A stretch of DNA of 33,291 nt from Ruminococcaceae bacterium UBA5905 (GTDB lineage Bacteria; Bacillota; Clostridia; Oscillospirales; Acutalibacteraceae): assembly GCA_002431285.1 (NCBI GenBank), contig DJEF01000032.1:1-33291 (forward strand), written 5' to 3'. The position numbers were made by a program, and so were the translations under genes. The notes under the pieces were generated by a model, which was not told where the DNA came from, made no database searches, and was given only the letters and a program-made list of their open reading frames with translations. How positions within the stretch are numbered: position 1 is the stretch's first letter; each line of letters begins with the position of its first letter. Positions 8,746-16,584 of the stretch are shown here, piece after piece.

Positions 8746-11700
8746 ATGCCGCTTTGCAAAGACATCAAAAAAGTTCTGGTCATCGGCTCCGGCCCCATTG
8801 TCATCGGGCAGGCGGCGGAGTTTGACTATGCCGGGGCGCAGGCCTGCCGTGTGCTGCGGGAGGCGGGCGTCAATGTGGTGCTGGTCAATTCCAACCCAGC
8901 CACCATCATGACCGACCGGGCGCTGGCGGACGAGATCTATCTGGAGCCGCTGAATGTGGCGACCCTCAAGCGGATCATACAGAAAGAACAGCCCGACAGT
9001 CTGCTGGCGGGACTGGGGGGACAGACGGGGCTGACGCTGGCTATGCAGCTGGCGAAGGACGGCTTCCTGGACGCCAACGGGGTGCGGCTGCTGGGCACCG
9101 ATGCCGCCGCCATCGACCGGGCGGAGGACCGGGAGCTGTTCAAAGAGACCATGGAGCGGATCGGACAGCCCACCGTCCCCTCGGATATCGCCCACACGGT
9201 GGAGGCGGCGCTGCAGGTGGCGGAGCGCATCGGCTATCCCGTCATCGTGCGTCCGGCGTTCACCCTGGGCGGCGCCGGCGGCGGGGTGGCGGAGAATCCG
9301 GAGCAGCTGCGGGAGGTCGCCGCCGCCGGGCTGGATGCCTCGCCCATCGCGCAGATTCTGGTGGAACGGTATATCTACGGATGGAAAGAGATTGAGTTTG
9401 AGACCATGCGGGACGGTCGGGGCAACGTCATCGCCGTGTGCAGCATGGAGAATGTGGACCCGGTGGGGGTGCATACGGGCGACAGCGTGGTGGTGGCACC
9501 GGCGCTGACCCTCTCCGACCGGGAGCTTCAGATGCTGCGCAGCGCCTCGCTGGACATCATTTCCGCTCTCGGCATCGTGGGCGGCTGCAACTGCCAGTTT
9601 GCGCTGAATCCCGACTCCTTTGAATACGCCGTCATCGAGGTCAATCCCCGGGTCTCCCGTTCCTCGGCGCTGGCCAGCAAGGCCACCGGCTATCCCATCG
9701 CCAAGATCACCACGAAGATCGCGCTGGGCTATACGCTGGACGAGATTCAAAACGACATCACCGGCAAGACCTGCGCCTGCTTTGAACCGGCGCTGGATTA
9801 TGTGGTGGTGAAATTCCCCAAATGGCCCTTTGATAAGTTCGCCGGCATCAGCCGCCGACTGGGCACGCAAATGAAAGCCACCGGCGAGGTCATGGCCATC
9901 GGCAACAGCTTCGAGGCGGCGCTGATGAAAGCGGTTCGGGGCGCGGAGATTTCGCTGGATACGCTGAATGCGCCCCCGATTGACGGACGGGATGTGGAGA
10001 GCCGTCTGGCCGATCGGGACGACCGCCGGCTGTTCACGGTGTTCGAGGCGCTGAAAAGCGGCGTCACGCCGGAGCGGATCCATGAGATCACCCGCATCGA
10101 CCGGTTCTTCCTGTATAAGCTGCGGCATCTGGCGGAGCTGGAGCGGACACTGGGAACGGGGCTGACGCCGGAGTTGTACGCCGAGGCGAAACGGCTGGGC
10201 TATCCGGACGCCGCCATTCGGCGGATCACGGGCGAGACGGCGCTCCCCCATTTGTCCGCCTCTTATAAGATGGTGGACACCTGCGGGGCGGAATTCTCCG
10301 CCGAGACCCCGTATTTTTATTCCACCTATGATTCCGCCTGTGAGGCGCGGGGATTTGCTCGCTCCGGCAAGCCCTGCATTCTGGTGCTCGGTTCCGGGCC
10401 CATCCGCATCGGGCAGGGGATCGAATTCGACTATTCCTCGGTCCACTGTGTGTGGACGCTGAAAGAGCTCGGCTATGACGTGGTCATCGTCAATAACAAT
10501 CCGGAAACCGTCTCCACCGATTACGACACGGCGGATCGGCTGTATTTCGAGCCGCTGTGCGAGGAGGATGTGGCCAATATTCTCGAGGTGGAAAAGCCCA
10601 TCGGCGTGGTGGTGGCTTTCGGCGGGCAGACCGCTATTCGCCTGACCGGCTATCTGGACAGCCTCGGCGTGCCGATCCTCGGCACCTCCGCCGAGGGGAT
10701 CGACACGGCGGAGGATCGGGAGCGGTTCGATGCGCTGCTGGAACGGCTGGGGATCAAGCGCCCCCGGGGCTGCGGCGTGCTGACCGAGGCACAGGCCGAG
10801 GCGGCGGCGGAGCGGCTCGGCTATCCGGTGCTGCTGCGTCCCTCCTATGTCATCGGCGGGCAGAATATGACCATCGTGCACGACGCGGAGCATCTGCGGC
10901 GGTATATGCGGCGGATTCTCGCCGGCGGGATCGAAAACCCCGTGCTGGTGGACAAATATATGATGGGCTCGGAGCTGGAGGTGGACGTGATCTCCGACGG
11001 CAAGGACGTGCTCATCCCCGGCGTGATGCAGCATATCGAGCGGGCGGGGGTGCACAGCGGCGATTCCATCGCCGTATACCCGCCCTATGCGGTCAGCGAC
11101 CGGATGATGCGCCGCATCGTCGACTGCTCCGAAAAGCTGGCGCTCTCGCTGGGCACCAAGGGGCTGGTCAATATCCAGTACCTGATCTGGCAGAACGAGC
11201 TGTATGTGATTGAGGTCAATCCCCGCGCCTCCCGCACGGTGCCTTATATCAGCAAGGTGACGGGGGTGCCGATGGTGGATCTGGCCACCCGGGTCATGAC
11301 CGGCACGGCGGTACGGGAGCTCGGTTTTGACACGGGGCTTTGTCCCACGCCGCCCTATTTTGCGGTGAAGGTGCCGGTGTTCTCCTTTGAAAAGCTCACC
11401 GACGCCAATGCCTACCTGGGGCCGGAGATGAAATCCACCGGCGAGGTGCTGGGCATCGGCCGGACGCTGCACGAGGCGCTGTTCAAGGGCCTGACCGCGG
11501 CGGGGCTGACGCCGGCACCGCCGACGCCGGGCCAAGAGACCGGCGTGTTCATCAGCGTGGAGGAGCACGACCGCACCGAGGCGCTGGCTCTGGCGGAGAA
11601 ACTGGATGCGCTGGGGCTGCGGCTGTTTGCCACGCCGGATACCGCTGCGACGATCGGCTCTCTCGGCATCGACGCGACCGTGGTTCCCTCCATTGCGGAG

Positions 11701-12777
11701 GAGGACGGCATTTTTTCGCTGCTGGACAGCGGGATGATCCGCTATGTCGTGTATACCGGTGCGGCCTACGATTCCACGGTGGATCTCTATGTGCGGCTGC
11801 ACCGCCGCGCCATGCAGGCGGGGATTCCCTGCTTCACCTCGCTGGATACGGCCAATGCCCTGGCCGACATCATCGCGGCGGGCTATCGGTGCGACAATAC
11901 GGAGCTGGTGGACCTGAACCATATGCGTACCGGGCGCACCCGGCTGCGTTTTGCCAAGATGGAGGCCACCGGCGACGACTATATCTTCATCGAGAATTTT
12001 GACGGGGCGGTCAGCTGCCCGGAATCCCTCAGCATCACCCTGTGCGACCGCCATTACGGCATCGGCGGCTTCGGCCTGGTGCTGCTGGAAAAAAGCCGGG
12101 TGGCGGACTGCCGTATGCGGGTGTTCAACCGGGACGGCAGCAAGGGCCAGGTCGCCGGTAACAGCCTGCGCAACGTGGGAAAATATCTGTACGATGCCGG
12201 TTATGTCGCGGGGGAGACCGTGACGGTGGAAACCGAAAGCGGCGTGCGCCGGTTGACCCTGTATCTCACCGACGGCACGGTGTCCTCGGTGGCGGCGGAC
12301 ATGGGGCGTGCCTCGCTGGAGCCGGCGGCTCTGCCCTGCACCTTTTCCGGCGACCGGGCGGTCGATGTGCCGCTGACGGTTCTGGGACAGGAATACCGGG
12401 TCACCTGTGTGTCCATGGGGAACCCCCACTGTGTGGTTTTTTGCGACCGCATTGATACGCTCCCGCTGGCGGAGCTGGGGCCGGCCTTTGAGCACGCGCC
12501 GGAATTTCCGGAGCGGGTCAATACCGAGTTCGTGCGGGTGGTGAATCCTGTCACATTGAAGATGCGGGTGTTTGAGCGGGGCAACGGGGAAACCTTCGCC
12601 TGCGGCAGCGGTGCGTGTGCCGCCGTGGTGGCGGCGGTGGAGAACGGCTATTGTCCGCAGGGGCAGGAGATCACCGTCAAGGTGCGCGGCGGCGATCTGA
12701 CCGTCCGCTATACGGAGGAGGGTGTGACCCTGACCGGGGATGCCAAATTGATCTTCACCGGGGAGATTCAATACTGA
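8746..12777 (+). CDS. carB: Carbamoyl-phosphate synthase large subunit fused to a DapF-like domain
   Basis: This is one 1343-codon open frame. Residues 1 to ~1058 are a complete CarB: a first ATP-grasp half (GSGPIVIGQAAEFDYAG...NSNPATIMTDR), a second half (GSGPIRIGQGIEFDYSS...NNNPETVSTDY) and the methylglyoxal-synthase-like allosteric domain ending near FTSLDTANALADII. From about residue 1066 (RLRFAKMEATGDDYIFIEN) to the end is a full-length DapF/PhzF-fold domain of 278 residues, like diaminopimelate epimerase. Its second catalytic cysteine is present (ETFACGSGACA, Cys1286). The first, normally in DGSxxxxCGNxxR, is alanine (Ala1137 in NRDGSKGQVAGNSLR). No stop separates the two parts; an in-frame ATG at 11923 could allow internal initiation of a free DapF-like protein. 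CarB function is secure; DAP epimerase activity is uncertain. Confidence 0.93.
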   Translation: MPLCKDIKKVLVIGSGPIVIGQAAEFDYAGAQACRVLREAGVNVVLVNSNPATIMTDRALADEIYLEPLNVATLKRIIQKEQPDSLLAGLGGQTGLTLAMQLAKDGFLDANGVRLLGTDAAAIDRAEDRELFKETMERIGQPTVPSDIAHTVEAALQVAERIGYPVIVRPAFTLGGAGGGVAENPEQLREVAAAGLDASPIAQILVERYIYGWKEIEFETMRDGRGNVIAVCSMENVDPVGVHTGDSVVVAPALTLSDRELQMLRSASLDIISALGIVGGCNCQFALNPDSFEYAVIEVNPRVSRSSALASKATGYPIAKITTKIALGYTLDEIQNDITGKTCACFEPALDYVVVKFPKWPFDKFAGISRRLGTQMKATGEVMAIGNSFEAALMKAVRGAEISLDTLNAPPIDGRDVESRLADRDDRRLFTVFEALKSGVTPERIHEITRIDRFFLYKLRHLAELERTLGTGLTPELYAEAKRLGYPDAAIRRITGETALPHLSASYKMVDTCGAEFSAETPYFYSTYDSACEARGFARSGKPCILVLGSGPIRIGQGIEFDYSSVHCVWTLKELGYDVVIVNNNPETVSTDYDTADRLYFEPLCEEDVANILEVEKPIGVVVAFGGQTAIRLTGYLDSLGVPILGTSAEGIDTAEDRERFDALLERLGIKRPRGCGVLTEAQAEAAAERLGYPVLLRPSYVIGGQNMTIVHDAEHLRRYMRRILAGGIENPVLVDKYMMGSELEVDVISDGKDVLIPGVMQHIERAGVHSGDSIAVYPPYAVSDRMMRRIVDCSEKLALSLGTKGLVNIQYLIWQNELYVIEVNPRASRTVPYISKVTGVPMVDLATRVMTGTAVRELGFDTGLCPTPPYFAVKVPVFSFEKLTDANAYLGPEMKSTGEVLGIGRTLHEALFKGLTAAGLTPAPPTPGQETGVFISVEEHDRTEALALAEKLDALGLRLFATPDTAATIGSLGIDATVVPSIAEEDGIFSLLDSGMIRYVVYTGAAYDSTVDLYVRLHRRAMQAGIPCFTSLDTANALADIIAAGYRCDNTELVDLNHMRTGRTRLRFAKMEATGDDYIFIENFDGAVSCPESLSITLCDRHYGIGGFGLVLLEKSRVADCRMRVFNRDGSKGQVAGNSLRNVGKYLYDAGYVAGETVTVETESGVRRLTLYLTDGTVSSVAADMGRASLEPAALPCTFSGDRAVDVPLTVLGQEYRVTCVSMGNPHCVVFCDRIDTLPLAELGPAFEHAPEFPERVNTEFVRVVNPVTLKMRVFERGNGETFACGSGACAAVVAAVENGYCPQGQEITVKVRGGDLTVRYTEEGVTLTGDAKLIFTGEIQY

Positions 12778-12901
12778 TTCTGCCATGCCTTTGCGCCGCT
12801 TCTGCAAAATTGCGGGGCGGCGCTGTGCCTGTGGTGCCCGTATTGCCTCCTTCGGTGCGATCGGCCCCGGCGGCGCGGCGGAAATATCCATGAATCGGCG
12901 A

Positions 12902-12916
12902 GACCGTCGGACGGTC
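12902..12916. repeat. Short perfect inverted repeat
   Basis: GACCGT-CGG-ACGGTC has 6-bp arms and a 3-nt loop and lies 125 bp after carB, just ahead of the larger terminator hairpin. It is too short to assign a role. Confidence 0.35.
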
Positions 12917-12929
12917 GAACGCCGCAAAC

Positions 12930-12965
12930 AGCGAGCCTGCGGATCGGTTTCCGCAGGCTCGCTTT
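12930..12965 (+). terminator. Hairpin terminator of the arginine operon
   Basis: A perfect stem, AGCGAGCCTGCGG (12930-12942) with CCGCAGGCTCGCT (12951-12963), encloses an 8-nt loop and is followed by TTTAT. The T-run is short, but position and stem strength fit an intrinsic terminator reading rightward about 150 bp past carB. Confidence 0.7.
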
Positions 12966-13083
12966 ATCCGTATATGGGGGGCACACAGGCAACTTTTTCC
13001 GGGGGGAATAGCGCTTTTCCCGGATTTGCCTGTGCATTTTTTACTTCCCATCTGAGAAATGCGCACAAAGATATAAAAAAGGC

Positions 13084-13099
13084 ACATTGATACAAATGT
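13084..13099. promoter_or_regulatory. Candidate operator over the -35 element
   Basis: ACATT-GATACA-AATGT is a 5-bp-arm inverted repeat covering the -35 hexamer. A second, perfect 10-bp palindrome AATTATAATT (13107-13116) covers the -10. Both are AT-rich and short, so chance is possible. No regulator gene is visible in the window and no CcpA-type cre match was recognised. Confidence 0.35.
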
Positions 13100-13115
13100 A
13101 CAAAAGAATTATAAT
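13087..13115 (+). promoter_or_regulatory. Sigma-A promoter of the glycan/transport operon
   Basis: TTGATA (13087-13092) and TATAAT (13110-13115) are spaced by 17 bp, in the AT-rich gap that follows the arginine terminator. Predicted start near 13122. It is the only clear promoter ahead of the 20-kb run of co-directional genes that follows. Confidence 0.8.
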
Positions 13116-13206
13116 TACATTGTGAAAATTGAAGGAATTGGCAGATATATCCAGAATGGACTGTCTGTATTCTGTCCATGAGGATGAACCGAGAAAGGGG
13201 AGCGTC

Positions 13207-14022
13207 ATGAAACAATTTCCCATAGCATTACAGCTGTTTTCCGTGCGGGATGAAATGGAAGCCGATTTTGAGGGCACTCTGCGGCAGGTGCGGGAACTGG
13301 GCTACGACGGCGTGGAGTTTGCGGGGCTGTTTGGACGCAGCGGCGGAGAGGTCAAGCAGCTGTGCGACCGGCTGGGGCTGACTCCTATCTCGGCGCATGT
13401 GACCTATGCCCAGATGATGGACGACCCGACGGTGTGGCAGGATTACCGGCTGCTGGGCTGCCCCCACATCGCCAGTGCCACCCTGCCGCCGGAGCTGCGT
13501 CCGGCCGGGGGACGGTTCGACGAGGCCATCGAGGGGCTGAAAATACTGGGCGCTCGCGCCCAGGCCTGCGGCATCCGGCTGGCGTATCATAACCATGACT
13601 ATGAGTTTGAGCGCATCGACGGGGAATATGCGCTGGATCGGCTGTACCGGCAGGTGCCGGCGGCGCTGCTGGACGCTCAGTTGGATGTCTGCTGGGTGAA
13701 TGTGGGCGGTGAGGATCCGGCGGACTATATCCGCCGCTATGCCGGGCGGGTGCCGGTGCTGCACCTGAAGGATTTTGTGGGACGCCGCAACGATGTGGCC
13801 TATGCCCTGCGGGCGACTCCCGCCGACCGGCGGGACGAGGTGGAGCGGGAATTTGAGCTGCGGCCGGTGGGCTGCGGACTGCAAAATATTCCGGAGATTC
13901 TGGCGGCGGCGGAGGACGCCGGCACCCAGTGGCTGGTGGTGGAGCAGGATCGGCCCAGTATGGGGCTGTCGCCGCTGGAATGCGCCCGCAGGAGTGTGGA
14001 ATACCTGCGGAGCCTGTATTGA
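13207..14022 (+). CDS. Sugar phosphate isomerase/epimerase-like TIM barrel
   Basis: This is a 271-residue cytoplasmic protein of the xylose-isomerase-like / AP-endonuclease-2 superfamily (IolE/YcjR type), whose members isomerise, epimerise or dehydrate sugars and inositols with a divalent metal. The start strand IALQLFSVRD is typical. Candidate metal and catalytic residues are His128/His130 (AYHNHDYEF), Asp160 (AQLDVCW), His186 with Lys188-Asp189 (LHLKDF) and Glu246 (VVEQD). I chose the ATG at 13207, with AAAGGGGAG just upstream, over the TTG at 13129 because homology begins there. As first gene of the operon it would process an imported or released sugar in the cytoplasm. The substrate is not readable from sequence. 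Confidence 0.85.
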   Translation: MKQFPIALQLFSVRDEMEADFEGTLRQVRELGYDGVEFAGLFGRSGGEVKQLCDRLGLTPISAHVTYAQMMDDPTVWQDYRLLGCPHIASATLPPELRPAGGRFDEAIEGLKILGARAQACGIRLAYHNHDYEFERIDGEYALDRLYRQVPAALLDAQLDVCWVNVGGEDPADYIRRYAGRVPVLHLKDFVGRRNDVAYALRATPADRRDEVEREFELRPVGCGLQNIPEILAAAEDAGTQWLVVEQDRPSMGLSPLECARRSVEYLRSLY

Positions 14023-14073
14023 AACGCACCGGCCGGAGGGCCGCGTGGCTGCACAACGGATGGGAGTAACTGT

Positions 14074-15549
14074 ATGAAACTGGATTTCGACCGATACCGG
14101 GATAAAGTGGCGGCCTGCTGGATCGGTAAAAATATCGGCGGCACCATGGGCGGCCCCTATGAGCACAGCCGCAGCATTTTGGACGTCCGGGGCTTTGCCA
14201 CGGAGCCGGGGGAACCGCTGCCCAATGACGATCTGGATTTGCAGCTTGTGTGGCTGCACGCGCTGGAAAACGTGGGGCCTCAGCACATCGACGCGGATAC
14301 GCTGGGAGAGCTGTGGCTGTCCTTTGTCACCCCCCACTGGAACGAATACGGCGTCGCTAAAACCAATCTGATACAGGGCTTACGCCCCGGTCTGTCGGGG
14401 GATTGCCACAGCACCTGGAAGCATTCCAACGGCGCCTGGATCCGCACGGAGGTTTGGGCGTGTGCCGCTCCGGCGCTGCCGGCGCTGGCCGCTCGGTACG
14501 CCATTGAGGACGCCCGGGTGGATCATGGAAGCGGCGAGGGGACGGTGGCGGCCGCCTTTGTGGCGGCGATGCAGTCCGCCGCCTTCGGCGGGTGCCGGAT
14601 GGAGGAGTGCATCGCCGTGGGGCTGGCGGCGATCCCCGAAACCTCCCGGGTGGCGCAGAGCGTGAGGCTGGTGCAGGAATGCTACCGCAGCGGCAAGGAA
14701 TGGACCCGGGCGCGCAACGCCGTGCTGGAGCGGAATGCCGACATCGGCACCGGCTGGTTTGAGGCGCCCTCCAATGTGGCGTATGCGGTGCTGGGGCTGC
14801 TCTACGGCGAGGGGGATTTCAAGCGCTCCATGCTCACCGCCATCAATTGCGGCGACGATACCGACTGCACCGCCGCCACAGTGGGGGCGACCATGGGGCT
14901 GCTCTACGGCACCGCCGGAATCCCGGCAGACTGGAGCGCCTATATCGGGGATCGGATCGTCACCATCTCCCTGTCTCAGGGGACGGTGGGGAAGAGCTTC
15001 CCTGCCACCTGCACCGAATTGGGCGACCGGATCGCCCGAGTGGCGCCCGCCGTGCTGCAGTATTACAGCGGGCGCTACGATAAGCACCGTCCCTACACGG
15101 TGACGTTTGGCGCCGAGGATATCCCGGCGGATGCGGCGCAGCTGTTCGCCCGGGCGGTGGAGCGGGGGGTGCAGCCTCTGCTGGAGAAAGCCGTGCCGTA
15201 TACCATGGAGTTTTCCCACACGCTGCTGCGGGCGGCGGTGACGCTGTCGTCGCCCCGAATCGCTCCCGGCGGGAGCGTGGATGTTCATATCGAGTTTTCC
15301 TCCCGGCTGTATTTTGAAAATCAGCCTTATACGCTGGCGCTGCGGTGGATTCTCCCCGAGGGTTTCACAGCCCAGGGGGAACGGACGGTGTTTCTGCCCG
15401 GCTGGGACATTCATACCGACCCTAAGGTCGGCTATGACTGTACGCTGACCGCCGGAGAGACGGTCGCCGCCGCCAATCGGGCGGTGCTGGAGGTGCTGCC
15501 CGCCGGACGGCATACGGCGCTGTATATTTCCTTTGTGCTAATGGGATAG
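14074..15549 (+). CDS. ADP-ribosylglycohydrolase-fold enzyme with C-terminal Ig-like domain
   Basis: Residues 1 to ~320 match the ADP-ribosyl-(dinitrogen reductase) hydrolase family (ARH/DraG): the N-terminal GKNIGGTMGGPYE, the first metal cluster PNDDLDLQLVW (Asp52, Asp53; the usual Thr-Asp-Asp is Asn-Asp-Asp here) and the second metal cluster CGDDTDCTAATVGA (Asp261, Asp262, Asp264). Both acidic clusters are intact, so a binuclear-metal hydrolase is likely. Residues ~350-491 look like an added beta-sandwich (HTLLRAAVTLSSPRI...PGGSVDVHIEF), not part of DraG itself. There is no signal peptide. In a transport operon it more probably cleaves a small N- or O-glycoside in the cytoplasm than de-ADP-ribosylates nitrogenase reductase, but that is inference. 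Confidence 0.82.
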   Translation: MKLDFDRYRDKVAACWIGKNIGGTMGGPYEHSRSILDVRGFATEPGEPLPNDDLDLQLVWLHALENVGPQHIDADTLGELWLSFVTPHWNEYGVAKTNLIQGLRPGLSGDCHSTWKHSNGAWIRTEVWACAAPALPALAARYAIEDARVDHGSGEGTVAAAFVAAMQSAAFGGCRMEECIAVGLAAIPETSRVAQSVRLVQECYRSGKEWTRARNAVLERNADIGTGWFEAPSNVAYAVLGLLYGEGDFKRSMLTAINCGDDTDCTAATVGATMGLLYGTAGIPADWSAYIGDRIVTISLSQGTVGKSFPATCTELGDRIARVAPAVLQYYSGRYDKHRPYTVTFGAEDIPADAAQLFARAVERGVQPLLEKAVPYTMEFSHTLLRAAVTLSSPRIAPGGSVDVHIEFSSRLYFENQPYTLALRWILPEGFTAQGERTVFLPGWDIHTDPKVGYDCTLTAGETVAAANRAVLEVLPAGRHTALYISFVLMG

Positions 15550-15559
15550 GAGCGGTGAG

Positions 15560-16549
15560 ATGGCAAGAACAATCGGAAAGGAGCGGGCGCCCGTGATCGT
15601 GGATAAGGAGCGCTGGAAAAAGGCGCTGCCCCGGGTGGCGGCGTCGGCGCTGCGGTATCTGTTTTTCCTGTCGTTGAGCTATGTGCTGATCTATCCGTTC
15701 CTGTATATTTTGGTGAATGCGGTCAAGAGCTATTCCGATGCCTACGACGCAACGGTGACCTGGGTACCGAAATCCATCTATTTCGGCAACATCCGGGATG
15801 CGCTCAAGGTGTTCGATGTGGCCCATACCCTGCCCCGTACGCTGATATATGAGATCGTGGCGGCGCTCATTCAGTTCTGCTCCTGTGCGGTGGCGGCCTA
15901 CGGACTGGCGCGGTTCAACCTCAAAGGCAAGCGCATTATGCTGGCGCTGATGGTGCTGAACATTCTGGTGCCCTCCATGATGACCATCATCCCCAGCTAT
16001 ATCGGCTTCAGCCGCCTGGATTTCTTCGGAATTCTGGGGCTGCTGTCCAAGCTGGTGGGACACGAGCTGCGGCCCAATGTGATCGGTACGCCGCTGGTGT
16101 TTTATCTGCCCTCTCTGTTCGGCGTGGGACTGAAGGGGGCGCTGTTCATCTACATATTCACCCAGTTCTTCAAGGGCCTGCCCAAGGAGCTGGAGGAGGC
16201 GGCAGCCATCGACGGCGCCGGGGCGTGGAAGACCTTCCTGCGGATCGTGATCCCCTCCTCGGGAGCGGCCATCATCACGGTGCTGCTGTTCTCGGTGATC
16301 TGGCACTGGAATGACGTGTATCTGGCGCAGATGTATCTGGATAAATACACCTTCGCCACCGCCATCAACAATTTCGGTGCCCAGACCATTGCGGCCACCC
16401 TCCAGACGGATCTGCAGACCAGCACCACCATGCTGGTGCCGATTCTGCTGTCGGGGTGTCTGCTGTTCATCCTCCCGCTGATCGTGTTCTATATCTGCAT
16501 CCAGCGGAAGTTTATGGCCAGCATTGCTACGAGCGGTATCGTCGGTTGA
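15560..16549 (+). CDS. Carbohydrate ABC transporter permease (MalG type, CUT1)
   Basis: This is an inner-membrane permease of 329 residues with about six hydrophobic segments (first near 32-56, last near 292-318) and the cytoplasmic EAA loop ELEEAAAIDGAGAWKTFLRIVIP that docks the ATPase. The order and the C-terminal loop mark the MalG-type half. It starts 10 bp after the preceding gene (AGGAGCGG ahead of the ATG). No MalF-type partner is adjacent: the nearest unpaired one is at 30161, beyond a second complete permease pair. The solute-binding lipoprotein follows directly, so the two probably belong to one importer. The ATPase must be supplied from elsewhere, as with MsmX-type shared ATPases. 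Confidence 0.9.
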   Translation: MARTIGKERAPVIVDKERWKKALPRVAASALRYLFFLSLSYVLIYPFLYILVNAVKSYSDAYDATVTWVPKSIYFGNIRDALKVFDVAHTLPRTLIYEIVAALIQFCSCAVAAYGLARFNLKGKRIMLALMVLNILVPSMMTIIPSYIGFSRLDFFGILGLLSKLVGHELRPNVIGTPLVFYLPSLFGVGLKGALFIYIFTQFFKGLPKELEEAAAIDGAGAWKTFLRIVIPSSGAAIITVLLFSVIWHWNDVYLAQMYLDKYTFATAINNFGAQTIAATLQTDLQTSTTMLVPILLSGCLLFILPLIVFYICIQRKFMASIATSGIVG

Positions 16550-16584
16550 CGATTGGATCTATGTTTTATGAAAGGATGAGTACC

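Larger units (their letters stand above)
12966..13206. other. Intergenic region with promoter; no gene seen
   Basis: The sequence becomes clearly AT-rich from about 13035, unlike the GC-rich genes on each side, and holds the promoter at 13087-13115. The frame of the next gene is open back to a TTG at 13129, but that sequence does not resemble the family, so I treat 13122-13206 as an untranslated leader of ~85 nt. Confidence 0.6.

Noticed and set aside
11923..12777. A separate dapF gene starting at the in-frame ATG 11923
   Set aside because: No stop codon separates it from carB, so the simplest reading is one fused protein. Internal initiation remains possible and is noted under the carB entry.
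8719..12927. Open frame of 1402 codons on the minus strand
   Set aside because: Antisense to carB over its whole length. The opposite strand encodes unmistakable CarB and DapF-like domains, and the translation is low-complexity His/Arg-rich.
13129..13206. N-terminal extension of the isomerase-like protein from a TTG at 13129
   Set aside because: It begins only ~7 nt from the predicted transcription start with no room for a ribosome site. The family N-terminus starts at the ATG at 13207, which has a good site.
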